Source of the DNA: Bemisia tabaci
Taxonomy: Eukaryota > Arthropoda > Insecta > Hemiptera > Aleyrodidae
Direction of reading: 5' to 3'
Assembly: GCF_918797505.1 (NCBI RefSeq)
Contig: NC_092793.1
Location: 86,812,411 to 86,876,410, forward strand
Length of the DNA: 64,000 bases
Shown here in pieces: positions 45,363-60,368 of the stretch; positions within the stretch are counted from its first letter, which is position 1; the number at the start of each line of letters is the position of its first letter. The notes beneath the pieces were generated by a model. It had not been told where the DNA came from, ran no database searches, and worked only from the letters and a program-made list of their open reading frames with translations. The position numbers and the translations under genes were made by a program.

Positions 45363-45799
45363 AATTTGGGAGATGCTAAGCGAAAACCGTTTAGTTTTAA
45401 GACTATTTAAACATCGAATAGTCATTCTACCCATTAAAATAGATATTTAATGGCTTTTGACCGTGCTTAAGGAGAGATTATAATGTAAAATCGTATCTGA
45501 AGTATGATGTCAATGAATCTAATGGATCCTAATGAATCGTAGAAAAGCTAAGATTTTTACGGATCGCCGTCTTTGACAGGAGACTTTGTTAATCAATTAC
45601 ATATTTAATTGAAGATGCCTCATAAAATCAACAAGTCGATTCCGAATATATGAATTCATCACATATCGCGAAGACATTTACATTAAAGTTCAGTGGTTTG
45701 AATAAAAATTTCATAACTATTATCCTGCGATCAAAATTCCAATCAAACTTTATGATTTTGTAAAATTGGCAGTATTTTTCTAAATATTCCAGTAAAAGT
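45363..45799. other. Unassigned intronic sequence
   Basis: AT-rich, no features recognised. Confidence 0.4.
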
Positions 45800-45805
45800 G
45801 TCTAT

Positions 45806-45950
45806 GCCGGCGCTCCGCGCCGGCAAAAGCGAGATAGTGTTTTGCGATTCTCGCACCATGATGGGGGCGAAGCCCCCCCCCACATGCCGGCGCGAGGCGC
45901 CGGTACGCGGCGCTTGCGCTGCGCATAAATTGGCCGGAGGCCAATTTTTT
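45806..45950. repeat. Cluster of about six consecutive GC-rich hairpins
   Basis: In order: GCCGGCGCTCCGCGCCGGC; GCGAGA...TCTCGC; GGGGGCGAAGCCCCC; GCCGGCGCGAGGCGCCGGT; GCGGCGCTTGCGCTGCGC; AAATTGGCCGGAGGCCAATT. A shorter relative (two hairpins) is at 5068-5105. May be the end of a Helitron-like or other hairpin-ended repeat. Confidence 0.75.
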
Positions 45951-46047
45951 TTTATTGCATGAATAAAAATGCTGTCAGTGTATAAAATGCCATGGAATTT
46001 ACTAGGCTATTCCACGGTGATTTGTTCTGTGTTAGGGGGGAGCTAAT

Positions 46048-46106
46048 TTTTGAGTTTTGAGAAATTTTTGAGTTTTGAGAAATTTTTGCGTTTTGAGAAA
46101 TTTTTG
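46048..46106 (+). repeat. Short minisatellite, about 20-bp unit, three copies
   Basis: TTTTTGAGTTTTGAGAAA repeated. Confidence 0.85.
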
Positions 46107-46309
46107 CCCTCAAAGATCATAACCTGACAATTTATACAGGAAATGACACTTTGCAGTCTTTTAATGATGCAATTTGGACTTGCGCCAGTAAATTTTTTTT
46201 TTCAAATCCTTTGTAAGTGGGACATTTTTTCTTAAGCCCCATAGCACACTTTAAACATCCAGTGTCTTGGAATTTCTCAAAACTCAAAAATAAGTTTCAT
46301 ACTATCCTA

Positions 46310-47910
46310 AGTTCTTGGTGTGGTTGAAGTGGCATGCAATATATCTCATGAATCTTACTATATTATAAAATCCTAAGCCCTAAAATTGTGGAGATCTGTT
46401 CCACGCTGTCCTGAAGTTACCTTTAGAGCGAGAGTATGAAAATTTTATGGAGGTGTGACTCCTTATGTGCTGTAGCACACCGGATCTCCTTTTTTTGAAT
46501 TTTTCATTTTTAGCCAAGTTATTGCGCAAAATCTGCAACTCTATTTTTGCCTATCTCATAACTAATGTTGATCCTATGAACTTACAATTCGTCATAATGA
46601 AGGGGCGAGCTGAAATGGTTATGCTGAAGCTTTTTGTTCATAAAATGTTTATAATTGGTCGAGTTATCGCAAAAAATCTAAAAAATTCACCGTGTCTGTG
46701 TGAATGTGTACAGAGCATACCATTGAATTCTCAACATAGACCTTACTACCCATTGATGGAGCCTAGTACGCAAACGTGCACCTTCAAGCCCGATTTTTGA
46801 AATTTTCACTTATACGAGAGTAATTGCCTTTTTCCCAAATTTGCGAAACTGGGACAAAACATTTGGTTGTCAGATTGCGCAGAAAAAGCACGGATTCCCT
46901 TGAAAGACAAATGAGCATTTTCGATATTTGCTTGTCCAGATGGCAGCGTCCTAAAAGGCCATAAATCTCTCTGGCGACGGGTTCTGAAAGGGTCGCCCGG
47001 TGTGAATGAATGGTGATCGCCTGGAGGGTGGAATGTGGCGATCGGGGCAGTGCCTTTACAGATGTTTCCTTTGTTTCTATCCAAACCAGACATCTTCCGC
47101 GGCACATTGAGTATTTGGACGATTTCAAACTAATTTGTTTTAAATACTGCAGTGTACATTAGGAATCAAATAATGCGTTTTCTTATACTGCAGTCATGAG
47201 TGCGCACGTAAAAACGAAGCCTCATTCGCATGGTTTCATTCAAACGCGCATGAATGATAACGCGAAAATTAATCGTAGACTTGAGATCCAGTGCATTGAA
47301 GAGAATTTAGTCCCTCCGTGACTCTGTAAAATTACATTCTTCCTGCAACAAATCAAGGAAGTTGCATTCAGGAAGAACAGGTGGTTGCTCCGCGACTTAA
47401 CTACCGGAAAGTATATAGTTGTCGTTCGTGTTTCTTTATATTGTGTTTAAAGAAATCCGTGACACTGCGGTGCAAAGCGCCGCTTGGAAGCGCTTCTGGG
47501 GGTTGGGCCGCGGAGCGGCCAGGGGGCGCAGCCCCCTAGTTTGCTTGAAAAAATCTGGGTAGATTTTGGCGTTTTAGCCCACAGAAAGGATAGTACCTTT
47601 TGCGCAGAAACCAAAGAATCATTCTCTCAAAAAAATTGGAAAATTAAAAGAAATGAAAGCAGGATTCTTCTTGAGAAAAACATTGCAATCAATACAGTTT
47701 TGAACTTTTGTTTTGAATACAATGTTTTATTCCAAGAAGAATCCAGCCTTCACTGCTCTAAATGTTGCAATTTTTTTTGTCAAGAATGGCACATCAGGCC
47801 CATGTGTACCCTTTTTTTTGCTAAAAAATCAAAATCTGCTGAGATTTTTTACTTAATCAATGTGAAAAATTGCATGCCAGTTTAAACATGTCAAGAATCT
47901 GGGACGAATC
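46310..47910. mobile_element. Diverged copy of the TTAA-type palindrome, interrupted
   Basis: 46318-46352 (GTGTGGTTGAAGTGGCATGC) and 47540-47910 (GAAATGAAAGCAGGAT, GAATCATTCT, TCAAAATCTGCTGAGATTTTT) align with successive parts of 18111-18552. Between them lies the Helitron 46353-47539. Confidence 0.6.
46353..47539 (+). mobile_element. Non-autonomous Helitron, 1.19 kb, in ROCK intron 4
   Basis: The 5' end TCTTACTATATTATAAAA and 3' end GGGGGCGCAGCCCCCTAG (a hairpin running into CTAG) are the canonical Helitron termini, flanked by A (46352) and T (47540) with no target duplication. A second hairpin GGCCGCGGAGCGGCC lies just upstream of the end. The flanks rejoin into a recognisable diverged palindrome. 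No Rep/helicase ORF, so it would be moved by an autonomous element elsewhere. Confidence 0.8.
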
Positions 47911-47978
47911 GCTTTTATTTCATTTAATACAACTGTTGATTTTCAAATTCAGTATTTCTGCAATTACCGTTTTTCTAG

Positions 47979-48895
<917 letters not shown>

Positions 48896-49167
48896 TGAGT
48901 TCGAACAGCCTCGCTATGCATTAAGAAAATATTGGAAACAATCTTAGAAGTCTGCAAACTACTGATTTGTAAAGTACAATGGGACCGCATCACTCTATAA
49001 AGAAGTAACTTTCTGGACTTTTTTCAAAATGACACATGTGCCATAAACATGGGCGATGGCACATGTGTCTTTTGTGAAAACTCGAGGTTTTTCATGTAGA
49101 TATGTGTTTTTACACATTATTAAATTTAGCACCTCTAGAATATTTTGTCAGCATTTTTTCACATTAT

Positions 49168-49887
49168 TACTCTATATAAAGCTGCTATGACCTCTCACTA
49201 GGCCCCCCCTAAAGAAAAATTGGCCGCAATGATTTCCTTTAAACTTGGTACATGCTTAGCTATTGTCGTTAGGGGTTGATCAAAATTATTCGGATTAGAA
49301 AACGTTGCCCAGGACGCCCGCAAGAGCAAAAAGTTGTGTCTCAGTACAGTAATGCATTGGGGAACGTGGTTATTCACTTGCACCGCACCAAACAGGTTCA
49401 ATCATATCGCGTGACGTCACAGCATTATAATCGATTTCAGGTTTTAGGAGGTATTTTTCGACGGATTTTCTGAAAATTGGTGTCAGGGTGTATTTTTCGA
49501 CGGGAAATTCGAATTTTTGGTCAGATAGTCAAAATTACAAAATTCAAGATGGCGGATATAGCCTAATGTGCTTCATTGGCCACTGTTTCATCCATTTTTG
49601 TAAAACCCGGTTTAAAGAGGTATTTTTTACGAAAAACTAGATTTTTTTGTTAAATCTTTTAAATCCTGAAATCCAAGATGGTTACCGCGGCTTAAAATAC
49701 TTTCTCGGCTACTTTTTTATCAATTTTTGTGCAACTCAGTGAAAAAGAAGATGAAGTTCTCATTAAAGTTAAATGCTGTGAGGAGCGGCCGGCGGAGTGA
49801 GCCGCAAGTTCATTGTGAATCAAGGAACCAAGGGTCCAGGGGTGCTCTCTGGGTAGGCGTGACAGCTCGCAAAACGAACTAATCACG
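49168..49887 (+). mobile_element. Hairpin-ended element, copy 4, in ROCK intron 6
   Basis: Head TACTCTATATAAAGCTGCT and tail AGCTCGCAAAACGAACTAATCACG match the triple array at 32026-37000, but it has only two to three diverged internal units. AAGATGGCGG occurs once. The tail hairpin is slightly decayed, so this is probably older. Confidence 0.75.
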
Positions 49888-50899
49888 GCTTGTACAGGGT
49901 GTTTCAGACCACCCGTACCAGGCCTTTTTCTCGGTTGTTTTAGGTCGTACGAAGTCGGAGACCGCGGGGTTGAATAGGGAATTGACCCCAATGAATCCGA
50001 ATTTCGTGGTCCCGAAACCCCCCCACGCCCTCCTGCGGGGTAAAGGGAGGGTCTCGATGCTAAAAGTCACGGTTCCCGACCGAATTGCGGATTAATCGTA
50101 TCAGAACTGAAATGCACGGAAAATTTCACGTGGAATTGCCCCCTGAAAATCCATAATCGGCCCATCCAAGGCTCAAAAATGACCTCCTAAAGAGGGGGCC
50201 AGTACCCCCCTCCATAATTTCTCTATGGTCTCAAAATTGACGTAGATTCTCCAGAAAAAGATGGTTTTCCAAGTAATCGACCCCGAGAAATCCAAATTTC
50301 ACGGTCCCGAAGCTCCTCTATTTGCCCTTGGGGGGTAAACGGGGGGCCCAATTTTAAAAATCGGGGCTCCTTTCCGAATCGCAAATTGATTGCATCCAAA
50401 TTGAGGAGCAGAACACATTTACATCTTAAGTGACCCCAAAGAGTTCTAACTGACCCCCCTGAACGGCAGAAATTAACCCTCAGAAGAGGGGGGCTTCGCC
50501 CTCTCCAAAAGTTTCTCAAGATTCCTCTTTGGTCGCAAAATTGACGTCGATTCTCCAGAAAAAGACGGTGTTCCAGGTAATCGACCTCGAGGACTCTGAA
50601 TTTCATGGTCCCTAATTGGGAAGAAACCATCTTTTTCTGGAGAATCGACGTCAATTTTGCGACCAAAGAGGAATCTTGAGAAATTTTTGGAGGGGGCGAA
50701 GCCTCTCACCTTCAGGGGGTTAATTTCTGCCGTTCAGGGGGGTCAGTTAAAACTCTTTGAGGTCACATAAGATGTAAATGTGTTCTGCTCCTCAATTTGG
50801 ATGCAATCAATTTGCGATTCGGAAAGGAGCCCCGATTTTTAAAATTGGGCCCCCCGTTTACCCCCCAAGGGCAAATAGAGGAGCTTCGGGACCATGAAA

Positions 50900-52533
50900 G
50901 AGGTTGTTCCAAAAACGCCGATTTTGGCCCCCCCCCCTGGATTTGGCCCAAACTTTGCTCAGATGTTGTACTAAGTGTCCCCGATGCTTGGGCAAAATTT
51001 CAGCCCCCTCGGATAATTAGGGGGGAGGGGGCAGGGGGGCAAAGTTGCAATTTTTTCAAAACTTTAAAAATCGATATTTCGCGAACGGTTTGAGTGTAAG
51101 TGTTGCGGTTTCCGCTAAAAAACGTCAAAAAATATTCTCTACAAGAATATTAATGCTGTTTGCAAGGTTGCGTAATTTATCGCGGTCATAAATCGATTTT
51201 TTCGATTTTGAAGGTTCGACTTTTTTTCGTTTTTCGTCTCTCCTCTCCTTGGAATCGTTGCTACGTGAATAAAAACCTGTTGAGGTGATTCTCCATGAAA
51301 TTCTGCATCTACCACACTTTGTTTGATCTTGGGGAAACGATTCGTTCGTGAGTTATAGCGATTTTTCTGCGCGTTATCGGTTACGCGCGGGCGGCTTATC
51401 GGCGGCGCTCCATCCCGCGCGGGCAAGGCAGAGGTTGTTTCACCGCTAGGGCCTTATATTCATGCTGTAGGCTGTAATTATCGATATTTTCTCCTCCCCC
51501 CACCCTTCCCCTGCAATAAATATTTGTTTAATACTTCGTTATACAGGGTATCCCAGACCACCCGTAACAGGTCTTTTTCTCGGTTGGTTTAGGTAGTACG
51601 AAGTGGGGGGCCGCGGAATTGAATAGGGAATTGACCCCAAGGAATCCGAATTTCATGGTCCCGATGCCCCCTAGCCACCCTCGGGGGGTAAAATGGGGAG
51701 GCACAATGTCTCCCGACTTTGGGGATCGAGACCCCTTCTTCACCTCACAAGGGGGGCATGGGGGGTTTCGGGACCGTGAAATTCGGATTTCTTGGGGTCA
51801 ATTCCCTATTTAATTCCGCGGCCTCCCACTTCGTACTACCTAAACCAACCGAGAAAAAGACCTGTCACGGGTGGTCTGGGATACCCTGTATACCGAAGTA
51901 TGAAACAAATATTTATTGCAGGGGAAGGGTGGGGGGAGGAGAAAATATCGTTAATTACAGTCTACAGCATGAATATAAGGCCCTAGCGGTGAAACAACCT
52001 TTGCCTTGCCCGCGCGGGATGGAGCGCCGCCGATAAGCCGCCCGCGCGTAACCGATAACGCGCAGAAAAATCGCTATAACTCACGAACGAATCGTTTCCC
52101 CAAGATCAAACAAAGCGTGGTAGATGCAGAATTTCATGGAGAATCACCTCAACCGGTTTTTATTCACGTAGCAACGATTCCAAAGAGAGGAGAGACAAAA
52201 AACGAAAAAAAAGTCGAACCTTCAAAATCGAAAAAATCGATTTATGACCGCGATAAATTACGCAACCTTGCAAACAACATTAATATTCTTGTAGAGAATA
52301 TTTTTTGACGTTTTTTAGCGGAAACCGCAACACTTACACTCAAACCGTTCGCGAGATATCGATTTTTAAAGTTTTAAAAAAATTGCAACTTTGCCCCCCT
52401 GCCCCCTCCCTCCTAATTATCCGAGGGGGCTGAAATTTTGCCCAAGCATCGGGGACACTTAGTACAACATCCGAGCAAAGTTTGGGCCAAATCCAGGGGG
52501 GGGGGGCAAAATCGGCGTTTTTGGAACAATCTC
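50900..52533. mobile_element. 1.63 kb palindromic element nested in the right arm
   Basis: GAGGTTGTTCCAAAAACGCC and GGCGTTTTTGGAACAATCTC are the ends. It is almost fully palindromic, centred at about 51717. The flanks GACCATGAAA and TTTGGATTTC rejoin exactly to the uninterrupted sequence at 888-905, so no target duplication is visible. The ORF at 51139-51426 (-) and 52006-52308 (+) is the same palindromic text. Confidence 0.85.
51544..51888. mobile_element. 345-bp short element of the CAGGGTR family at the palindrome centre
   Basis: CAGGGTATCCCAGACCACCC and its complement are flanked by TA. Inner GGAATTGAATAGGGAATTGA blocks match the subterminal part of 49895-55269. Its centre coincides with that of the host palindrome to within a base. 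Confidence 0.88.
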
Positions 52534-52830
52534 TTTGGATTTCTCGGGGTCAGTTACCTGGGAAATCATCTTTTTCTGGAGAATCTATGTCAATTTTGAG
52601 ATCAAAGAGAAATTATGGAGAGGGTCACTGGTCCCCTCTCTAGGGGGTCATTTTTGGGCCTTGGATGGGCCGATTATGGATTTTTAGGTGGCAATTCCAC
52701 GTGAAATTTTCCGTGCTTTTCAATTCTGATGCGATTAATCCGCACTTGGGTTGGAAACCGTGACTTATAGCATCGTGACCCCTCCTTTACCCCGCAAGGG
52801 GGCGTGGGGGGGGTTTCGGGACCACGAAAT

Positions 52831-55161
52831 GGGCCTGTTGCAAACTTTTGCTAGAGCAGAATGAAGAGTTGTTTCCTATAGATAATGCCTCAAAAATCAC
52901 GATGAGCGCATCGGCAAAGTCTGAAATGCACTCATAAATTCACAATCTGCATAAGAAATTTGCGTTATTTTGAGCTTCCCGCTTCAAAAACGATACTACT
53001 GCACAGGTGAACATTTTGTTAGAGGAGTCGCTCCATCGTCGGCAATATTCATCATGGCCGACGCTTGCGCAGTTCCTCGCGTAATTCGAGGAGAGTTCAA
53101 GGTCAATTAAGGCGGGCGAGGAATATATGAACGTAAACACGCCGATTGTTATCTGGTTTAATCCTGTTCAGGTGTTATCTCGTCCCATTACACGTGTTTT
53201 GGCGGACTGGCGTCGGCCATTATGAGTATTGCCACCAATGAAACGACTCCTGCAACAAAATGTTCACCTGTACCGGAGTGAACAGATTGGCCCAGATATT
53301 CCGGACCACATTTCACCAAAAACTGCTGTTTGTCAAACCGCCGTCAACACCTACCAAGCGGCGAGTAGGCCTTCGGCCATGCTCGGCAATCTTCGTAGCC
53401 AATCAGGTTGCCGCCCGCCGCCCGTAATCTCGAAGAAGGTTCGGCTCCTACACCACCCTACACTTTTCAAATTTTGGATTTTGGCATTCGGCCTGATTCT
53501 CTTTTCCTCTTTTCCGTAATTAATAACAATAAAAAATTCATTTAATCATTACTTAGCGGCACCTTGTCCAATTTGTGCCGAGCGCCTCTACAACTTTACA
53601 AATTTGGACGTTACCTTTTGAACATTTCATCCCTTCCCTTTGAAATTACTTTGAATAAGTACACTTCACATATCACACGGGACTTTTATTTGCATATTTA
53701 CTTGGCTTTATTCGCAAAGGATCTTTTAAGAAGTAAATTCTTTCGATAACTTATTGGGGATGGTCAAGTCACCAATTAGAGCCCGTCATTCCATGCCATT
53801 ATTATTACAGGACTAGGTTTCTTACCTATAATTTGATGGGCACCGTGAGAATAATAGATAACCGTATTTGATCCGTGCCTTAAAAACTGAACTGCTGGTG
53901 GCAGAACCATCTTGGTGATGTTCATTAGGAATTTTAGACTTTATTCTATTTTTTTCAGCAGATGAACCTTACATGGTAACTTGTAAAGTTTTGCCTCATT
54001 TTCCTTGAGTTCTACTTAGTTTGATGCCAAAAAACAAGAAAATTCATGGAGAAACGTGCCTTAAAGGTGATAGTTCCCCCTCATACTTACTATCAGAGTT
54101 CCAACGGAAAAAATCTTGTTGTCATAGGTAAATACGGTTTCCATTGCTTCTTCAGCTGTTAATAGACAACTATGCGGGTTTGCTGGAGAATTTGGTGACT
54201 GCTAGGATTGTTAATTAGTATCTCCGAAGCCTGGTTGTTATAGCTAAACTTAAAGCATTGGCTTCAACGCATCGCAAAACCAGAACCTTGGAGAGACCAG
54301 TGAACATCCATGAGAAAGTGAGTGAGGAGCAAGGTACCTAGCATTGTACATCCGTCTGGTTTTCACAACTACCGTTCCTAGGGATTTAGGATTCAGATTC
54401 GCACATCAACCAGTAAGCTTTTCTCCCAATCATCTTGATATAGAGGCAGCTATGCAAGGCGCAGCCAGGTAGTCCAATGCTCAAGCCACTTAATCAACAC
54501 AAATATTATCCTAACTTACAACAAAATGACTTGTTTCTTCTCTAACAATGGAACCGGAAAATGTTACTTTGAATGCGCGAGAAACTTCTTTGGTCGAGAT
54601 GAAGAAACGTAAATGAAGAAATGAGTCCGGAACATCTCGACCAGGTACAGGCCGCTGTGTTTACATTAGGAGTCTGGAGTATCTCGCCGCAATTTCACTT
54701 GAAATCACCATGAACAGATCAACGGGGTAACTGATATTTGATTTTACGAAAGGGATAAATGTTAGACGCGGACGAAAGTTCTTTTGTCGAGGTGAAGAAA
54801 CGCTAACGCTGAGAAATTGAGTCTGGAACATCTCCTAGAAGAAGTCCGCTCTGGGTACGCTTTGTTTATGTCCGGACTATGTCGCCGTTCGTTTGTTTAC
54901 ATTAGGAGCGAGTTTGACACCGATGACAGACTTTGGTTTTTGATGAAAATTTGGTCTGGAATATCTGGGCCAAACGCAAAAACCCCTGTACCGCAGTATC
55001 GTTTTCGAAGCGGGAACCTTAAAAAACCGCAAATTTCTCACGCAGATTGTGAAGTTATGAATGCATTTCAGACTTTGCCGATGCGCTCATCGTGATTTTT
55101 GAGGCATTATCTGTAAGAAACAACTCTTAGTTTTGCTCTAGCAAAAGTTTGCAACAGGCCC
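52831..55161. mobile_element. GGGCCTGTTGCAA-family TIR element, long copy, nested
   Basis: Same termini and subterminal regions as 38606-39218, with flanking AT (52829-52830 and 55162-55163). The target CACGAAATTCGGATT is seen uninterrupted at 1187-1202. Its middle is interrupted by 53276-54984. Confidence 0.85.
53276..54984. mobile_element. 1.7 kb element nested in the long copy, 9-bp duplication
   Basis: Exact CCTGTACCG flanks (53267-53275 and 54985-54993). The short family copy has a single CCTGTACCG at about 39044. Subterminal inverted TTGGCCCAGATATTCCGGAC / TCTGGAATATCTGGGCCAA. Inside, two diverged direct repeats (TTTGTTTACATTAGGAGYGAG, GTCTGGAACATCTC) occur at about 54560-54690 and 54775-54915. 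A 9-bp duplication suggests a Mutator-like element. No transposase recognised. Confidence 0.75.
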
Positions 55162-55853
55162 ATTCGGATTCCTTGGGGTCAATTCCCTATTCAATCCCGC
55201 GGTCCCCGACTTCATACAACCTAAAACAACCGAGAAGAAGGCCTGGCACGGGTGGTCTGAAACACCCTGTAGTTTCTATGTACCACTTGACACATTATCG
55301 ATTGCATAGTCATAAATCCTAAAATGTCTCGAAACGCCATCTGATACGCTACATGAAACAGTTACGCAACATTTGTATGACCAAAAAAAAATTTTGAAAA
55401 TTCGCTACTTTGTTTATTTTGTATTATACTTAAAAATATGGAGGTTTTCCCGAATTGATCTGGACTGGCGTCCGTATTAAAGAACTGAGCAACACCAAGG
55501 TGACCCTTATTTGATTTGAAATAAGACTTTAAAAAACATTGATCAAGACTAAACTTATTTTAGCCGATTAAAAACTGGCTCAGTATTCACAGTTTAAATT
55601 AGGAATGTGTGACAGACGTCCAAAAAATTTTTCAGTTATTTACTGGAATCTTTTGATAAACGTTTTCAGATGCTTTTCTGGCGATACTATAGCTTGACGT
55701 CATATTATATGAACCAGCAACACTGTCTGATAGAAATGATGCAAAGTCTGTGTGCTTTGTTTTGTGAAAGTTGTATAAGTTTTCAACAATCTGGCAGATT
55801 CTAAAAAAACATTTATTGACATGTCTTATTTTTCATTGTGTTCGTATGTATGA

Positions 55854-58242
<2,389 letters not shown>

Positions 58243-58911
58243 GGGTCATTCCATAGAGAACCTACCAGCCATACAACCGCCCGACTCGGATTATGCTGAT
58301 AAATTTTTTTCGTAATCAGACCACCAAATAATGAACTTCTGCAAAATCTTAGGTCTCAAATCGAAAAACTCACCGAGATATGAAGTTTTGAAGTTTCAAG
58401 CATTTTCAAGAAACCGACGTTTGGAACTTCCAAAAAAGAGAGAAAATTCACCCTGAGCCCATTTTTCGTCGAATTGAGGTGAAAATTTGCATGATGTCAA
58501 TTGAAGTTTGTAGATTTAAGAAAAAAATACATTAAATGTTTGACTTCACTCATTGACGTGGTGCGGTTGATTGTTCGTTACAAATTCATCTGATTTTAGC
58601 GACAAAACCTTCTCCTCTTCAAATGTCCATAACTTTAGAGCTGCAAGTTATTTTATGCTCCAATTTTTTTTTAAAATGCTCCTAAGAATATTAAAAAGAC
58701 GTACGAAGAATAGACTTGATGACGTTTTGGGTTTTAGTACTTTTTTTACTTATGTCCGAAAAAGGCCTGAAAAACTGCTAATAACACCAAAATTATTCCA
58801 ATAATCGACCATTACCCTGAAACGTCAACTCGAAAATCGCTCAATTTTTACCCAAATGGTCCTTACTGTATGTACAATGAGTTTGAAAAATAAAATTAAT
58901 GGTATTTTGGT

Positions 58912-58914
<3 letters not shown>

Positions 58915-58957
<43 letters not shown>

Positions 58958-59629
58958 TCATGTAAATGTACATAGCAATTACACTTGAAATTTTCAGACC
59001 AGGTAGGTCTTTATAAAATTTTACATTAACTTATACCTAATAAAGTATAATACACACCACTTTTTAGAGGTAATAACAGAATTCAAATATTGAGAGGGGA
59101 TAAAATTACAAAAGAGATAAAGATTAGATAACTGAAACTAAAGTTAAGAAAATAGGGACATCAAGGTGAGAGCTAACTATTGAAAGAAAGAATTTCCGAA
59201 AGTTACGAAGAGATTGTAAGAAATGAAAATTAAAAATAATTAACTTGAATTTTAAAAGAAAAAGGGAGAAAAAGTGGGAAAAACTAACAATGAATAGCTA
59301 TGTGAATTCTCATGTAAAACATGTGAGTTTTTTATTTAAGAGTGCGTGACCCCGTCAGTCGACAAAGACTAAATCGGGGGCCAGTGGCACGAGCCTAACA
59401 CTGGCGAAAGCGAGCCGTTGCCAACTCGTGGGGTTTTCTTCTTTTAAGACGGCGTGGAGCCTCCATCCAGTCCAGGAGCGTTATCGCTTCCGGGTTAGGG
59501 TGTACTCCCAAACGCTCTTCATAGTTGTTATACAACCTGGATATATATGAATCCATTTCTTCTATCCCGAGCTCGCTACGAATATCTGCGTTACGCTCGT
59601 ACCACCTGGCCCCCGCCATTTGTCTTAAA
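58915..59629 (-). mobile_element. 5'-truncated LINE with poly(A) tail and 14-bp target duplication
   Basis: On minus it begins inside the end of ORF2, then has about 430 bp of 3' UTR and a poly(A) tail (T run 58913-58955 on +). Exact GGTATTTTGGTGTT duplications flank it (58901-58914, 59630-59643), the mark of target-primed reverse transcription. Confidence 0.92.
59395..59619 (-). pseudogene. LINE ORF2 C-terminus (truncated)
   Basis: 74 codons, AGARWYERNADIRSELGIEE...YEERLGVHPNPEAITLLD. The P/R-W-Y-x-R-N-x-x-I..D-L-x-I..L-x-x-H-P-N-P pattern is the conserved extreme C-terminus of Jockey-type LINE ORF2. No reverse transcriptase motifs remain because the insertion is 5'-truncated. Confidence 0.8.
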
Positions 59630-59942
59630 GGTATTTTGGTGTTAAATATCTTTTACTGCGAGTTTTAGCCCCTAATAAGTCCGCAAAACTGAAGAACACT
59701 GAAATGAAGCCAATTATCAGACCCAACTTTTATTTGGAGTAGCAACTCAAAAATTGCTACATTTTTACTGAATGGTTCTCACTGCATGTGGAATGCTTCT
59801 GGAAAATAAAAGTGATGATATGCTAGGTTTCCTTAACCCTTTTTCTAACATTTTTACTCAAAAGCGCCAGCAAAATCTCATTAACTGACCATTACATTAA
59901 AAAAGCAATTGATTAAGGGCCCAGATTTTTCAACAAAGAACT

Positions 59943-60368
59943 CTTTTTGTATGGGAGCCACACTAACTTAAGGAATGAGTATTGTGTATTTTTGGTTGTG
60001 TGAGTGGTAATTTTATAGGAAAATATCGCCGGCCAGAAAGAGAAAAACATGTTTCCTGCTTTGGCAATTTTGCGCCAAAATCCTGACTACACAATGTTGT
60101 CCGTTTGCTCAAAATTTATTGTCAAGACAGTTGATAACCAATAGACGGTTAAGATGAAAGTGATCAAAAACAGTGAGTGATGAATTGGAGATTGCTGCCA
60201 AATCTTGACGCTGACAATGTTGCCAATTCGTTAAGAATTTTACACGGCAAAGCGGAGATTACTACCAGCCGTAGCCAATCTTTAAGATCGGAGTGAAGAG
60301 AAACACTAACACAACCAAAAATACACAATACTCATTCCTTTAGTTAGTGTGGCTCCCATACAAAAAGG
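59943..60368. mobile_element. Inner TIR element with 65-bp arms
   Basis: CTTTTTGTATGGGAGCCACA and TGTGGCTCCCATACAAAAAG with continuing inverted GGAATGAGTATTGTGTATTT. 426 bp, non-coding. Confidence 0.78.

Larger units (their letters stand above)
49895..55269. mobile_element. Palindromic Tc1/mariner-like element, interrupted by two insertions
   Basis: CAGGGTGTTTCAGACCACCC (49895) and GGGTGGTCTGAAACACCCTG (55269) are flanked by TA. The left arm is 49895-50606. The right arm is in three pieces: 50607-50899, 52534-52830 and 55164-55269. They add to about 0.7 kb, equal to the left arm. The two gaps are other TIR elements. The same family is at 163-1304 and, in short form, 51544-51888. ORFs on both strands are repeat readings. 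Confidence 0.85.

Noticed and set aside
46784..47128. Two overlapping minus ORFs of about 100 codons
   Set aside because: Inside a non-autonomous Helitron, no recognisable motif, and the two frames compete.
51139..52308. Matching ORFs 51139-51426 (-) and 52006-52308 (+)
   Set aside because: Same text in both arms of the palindrome 50900-52533. No domain.
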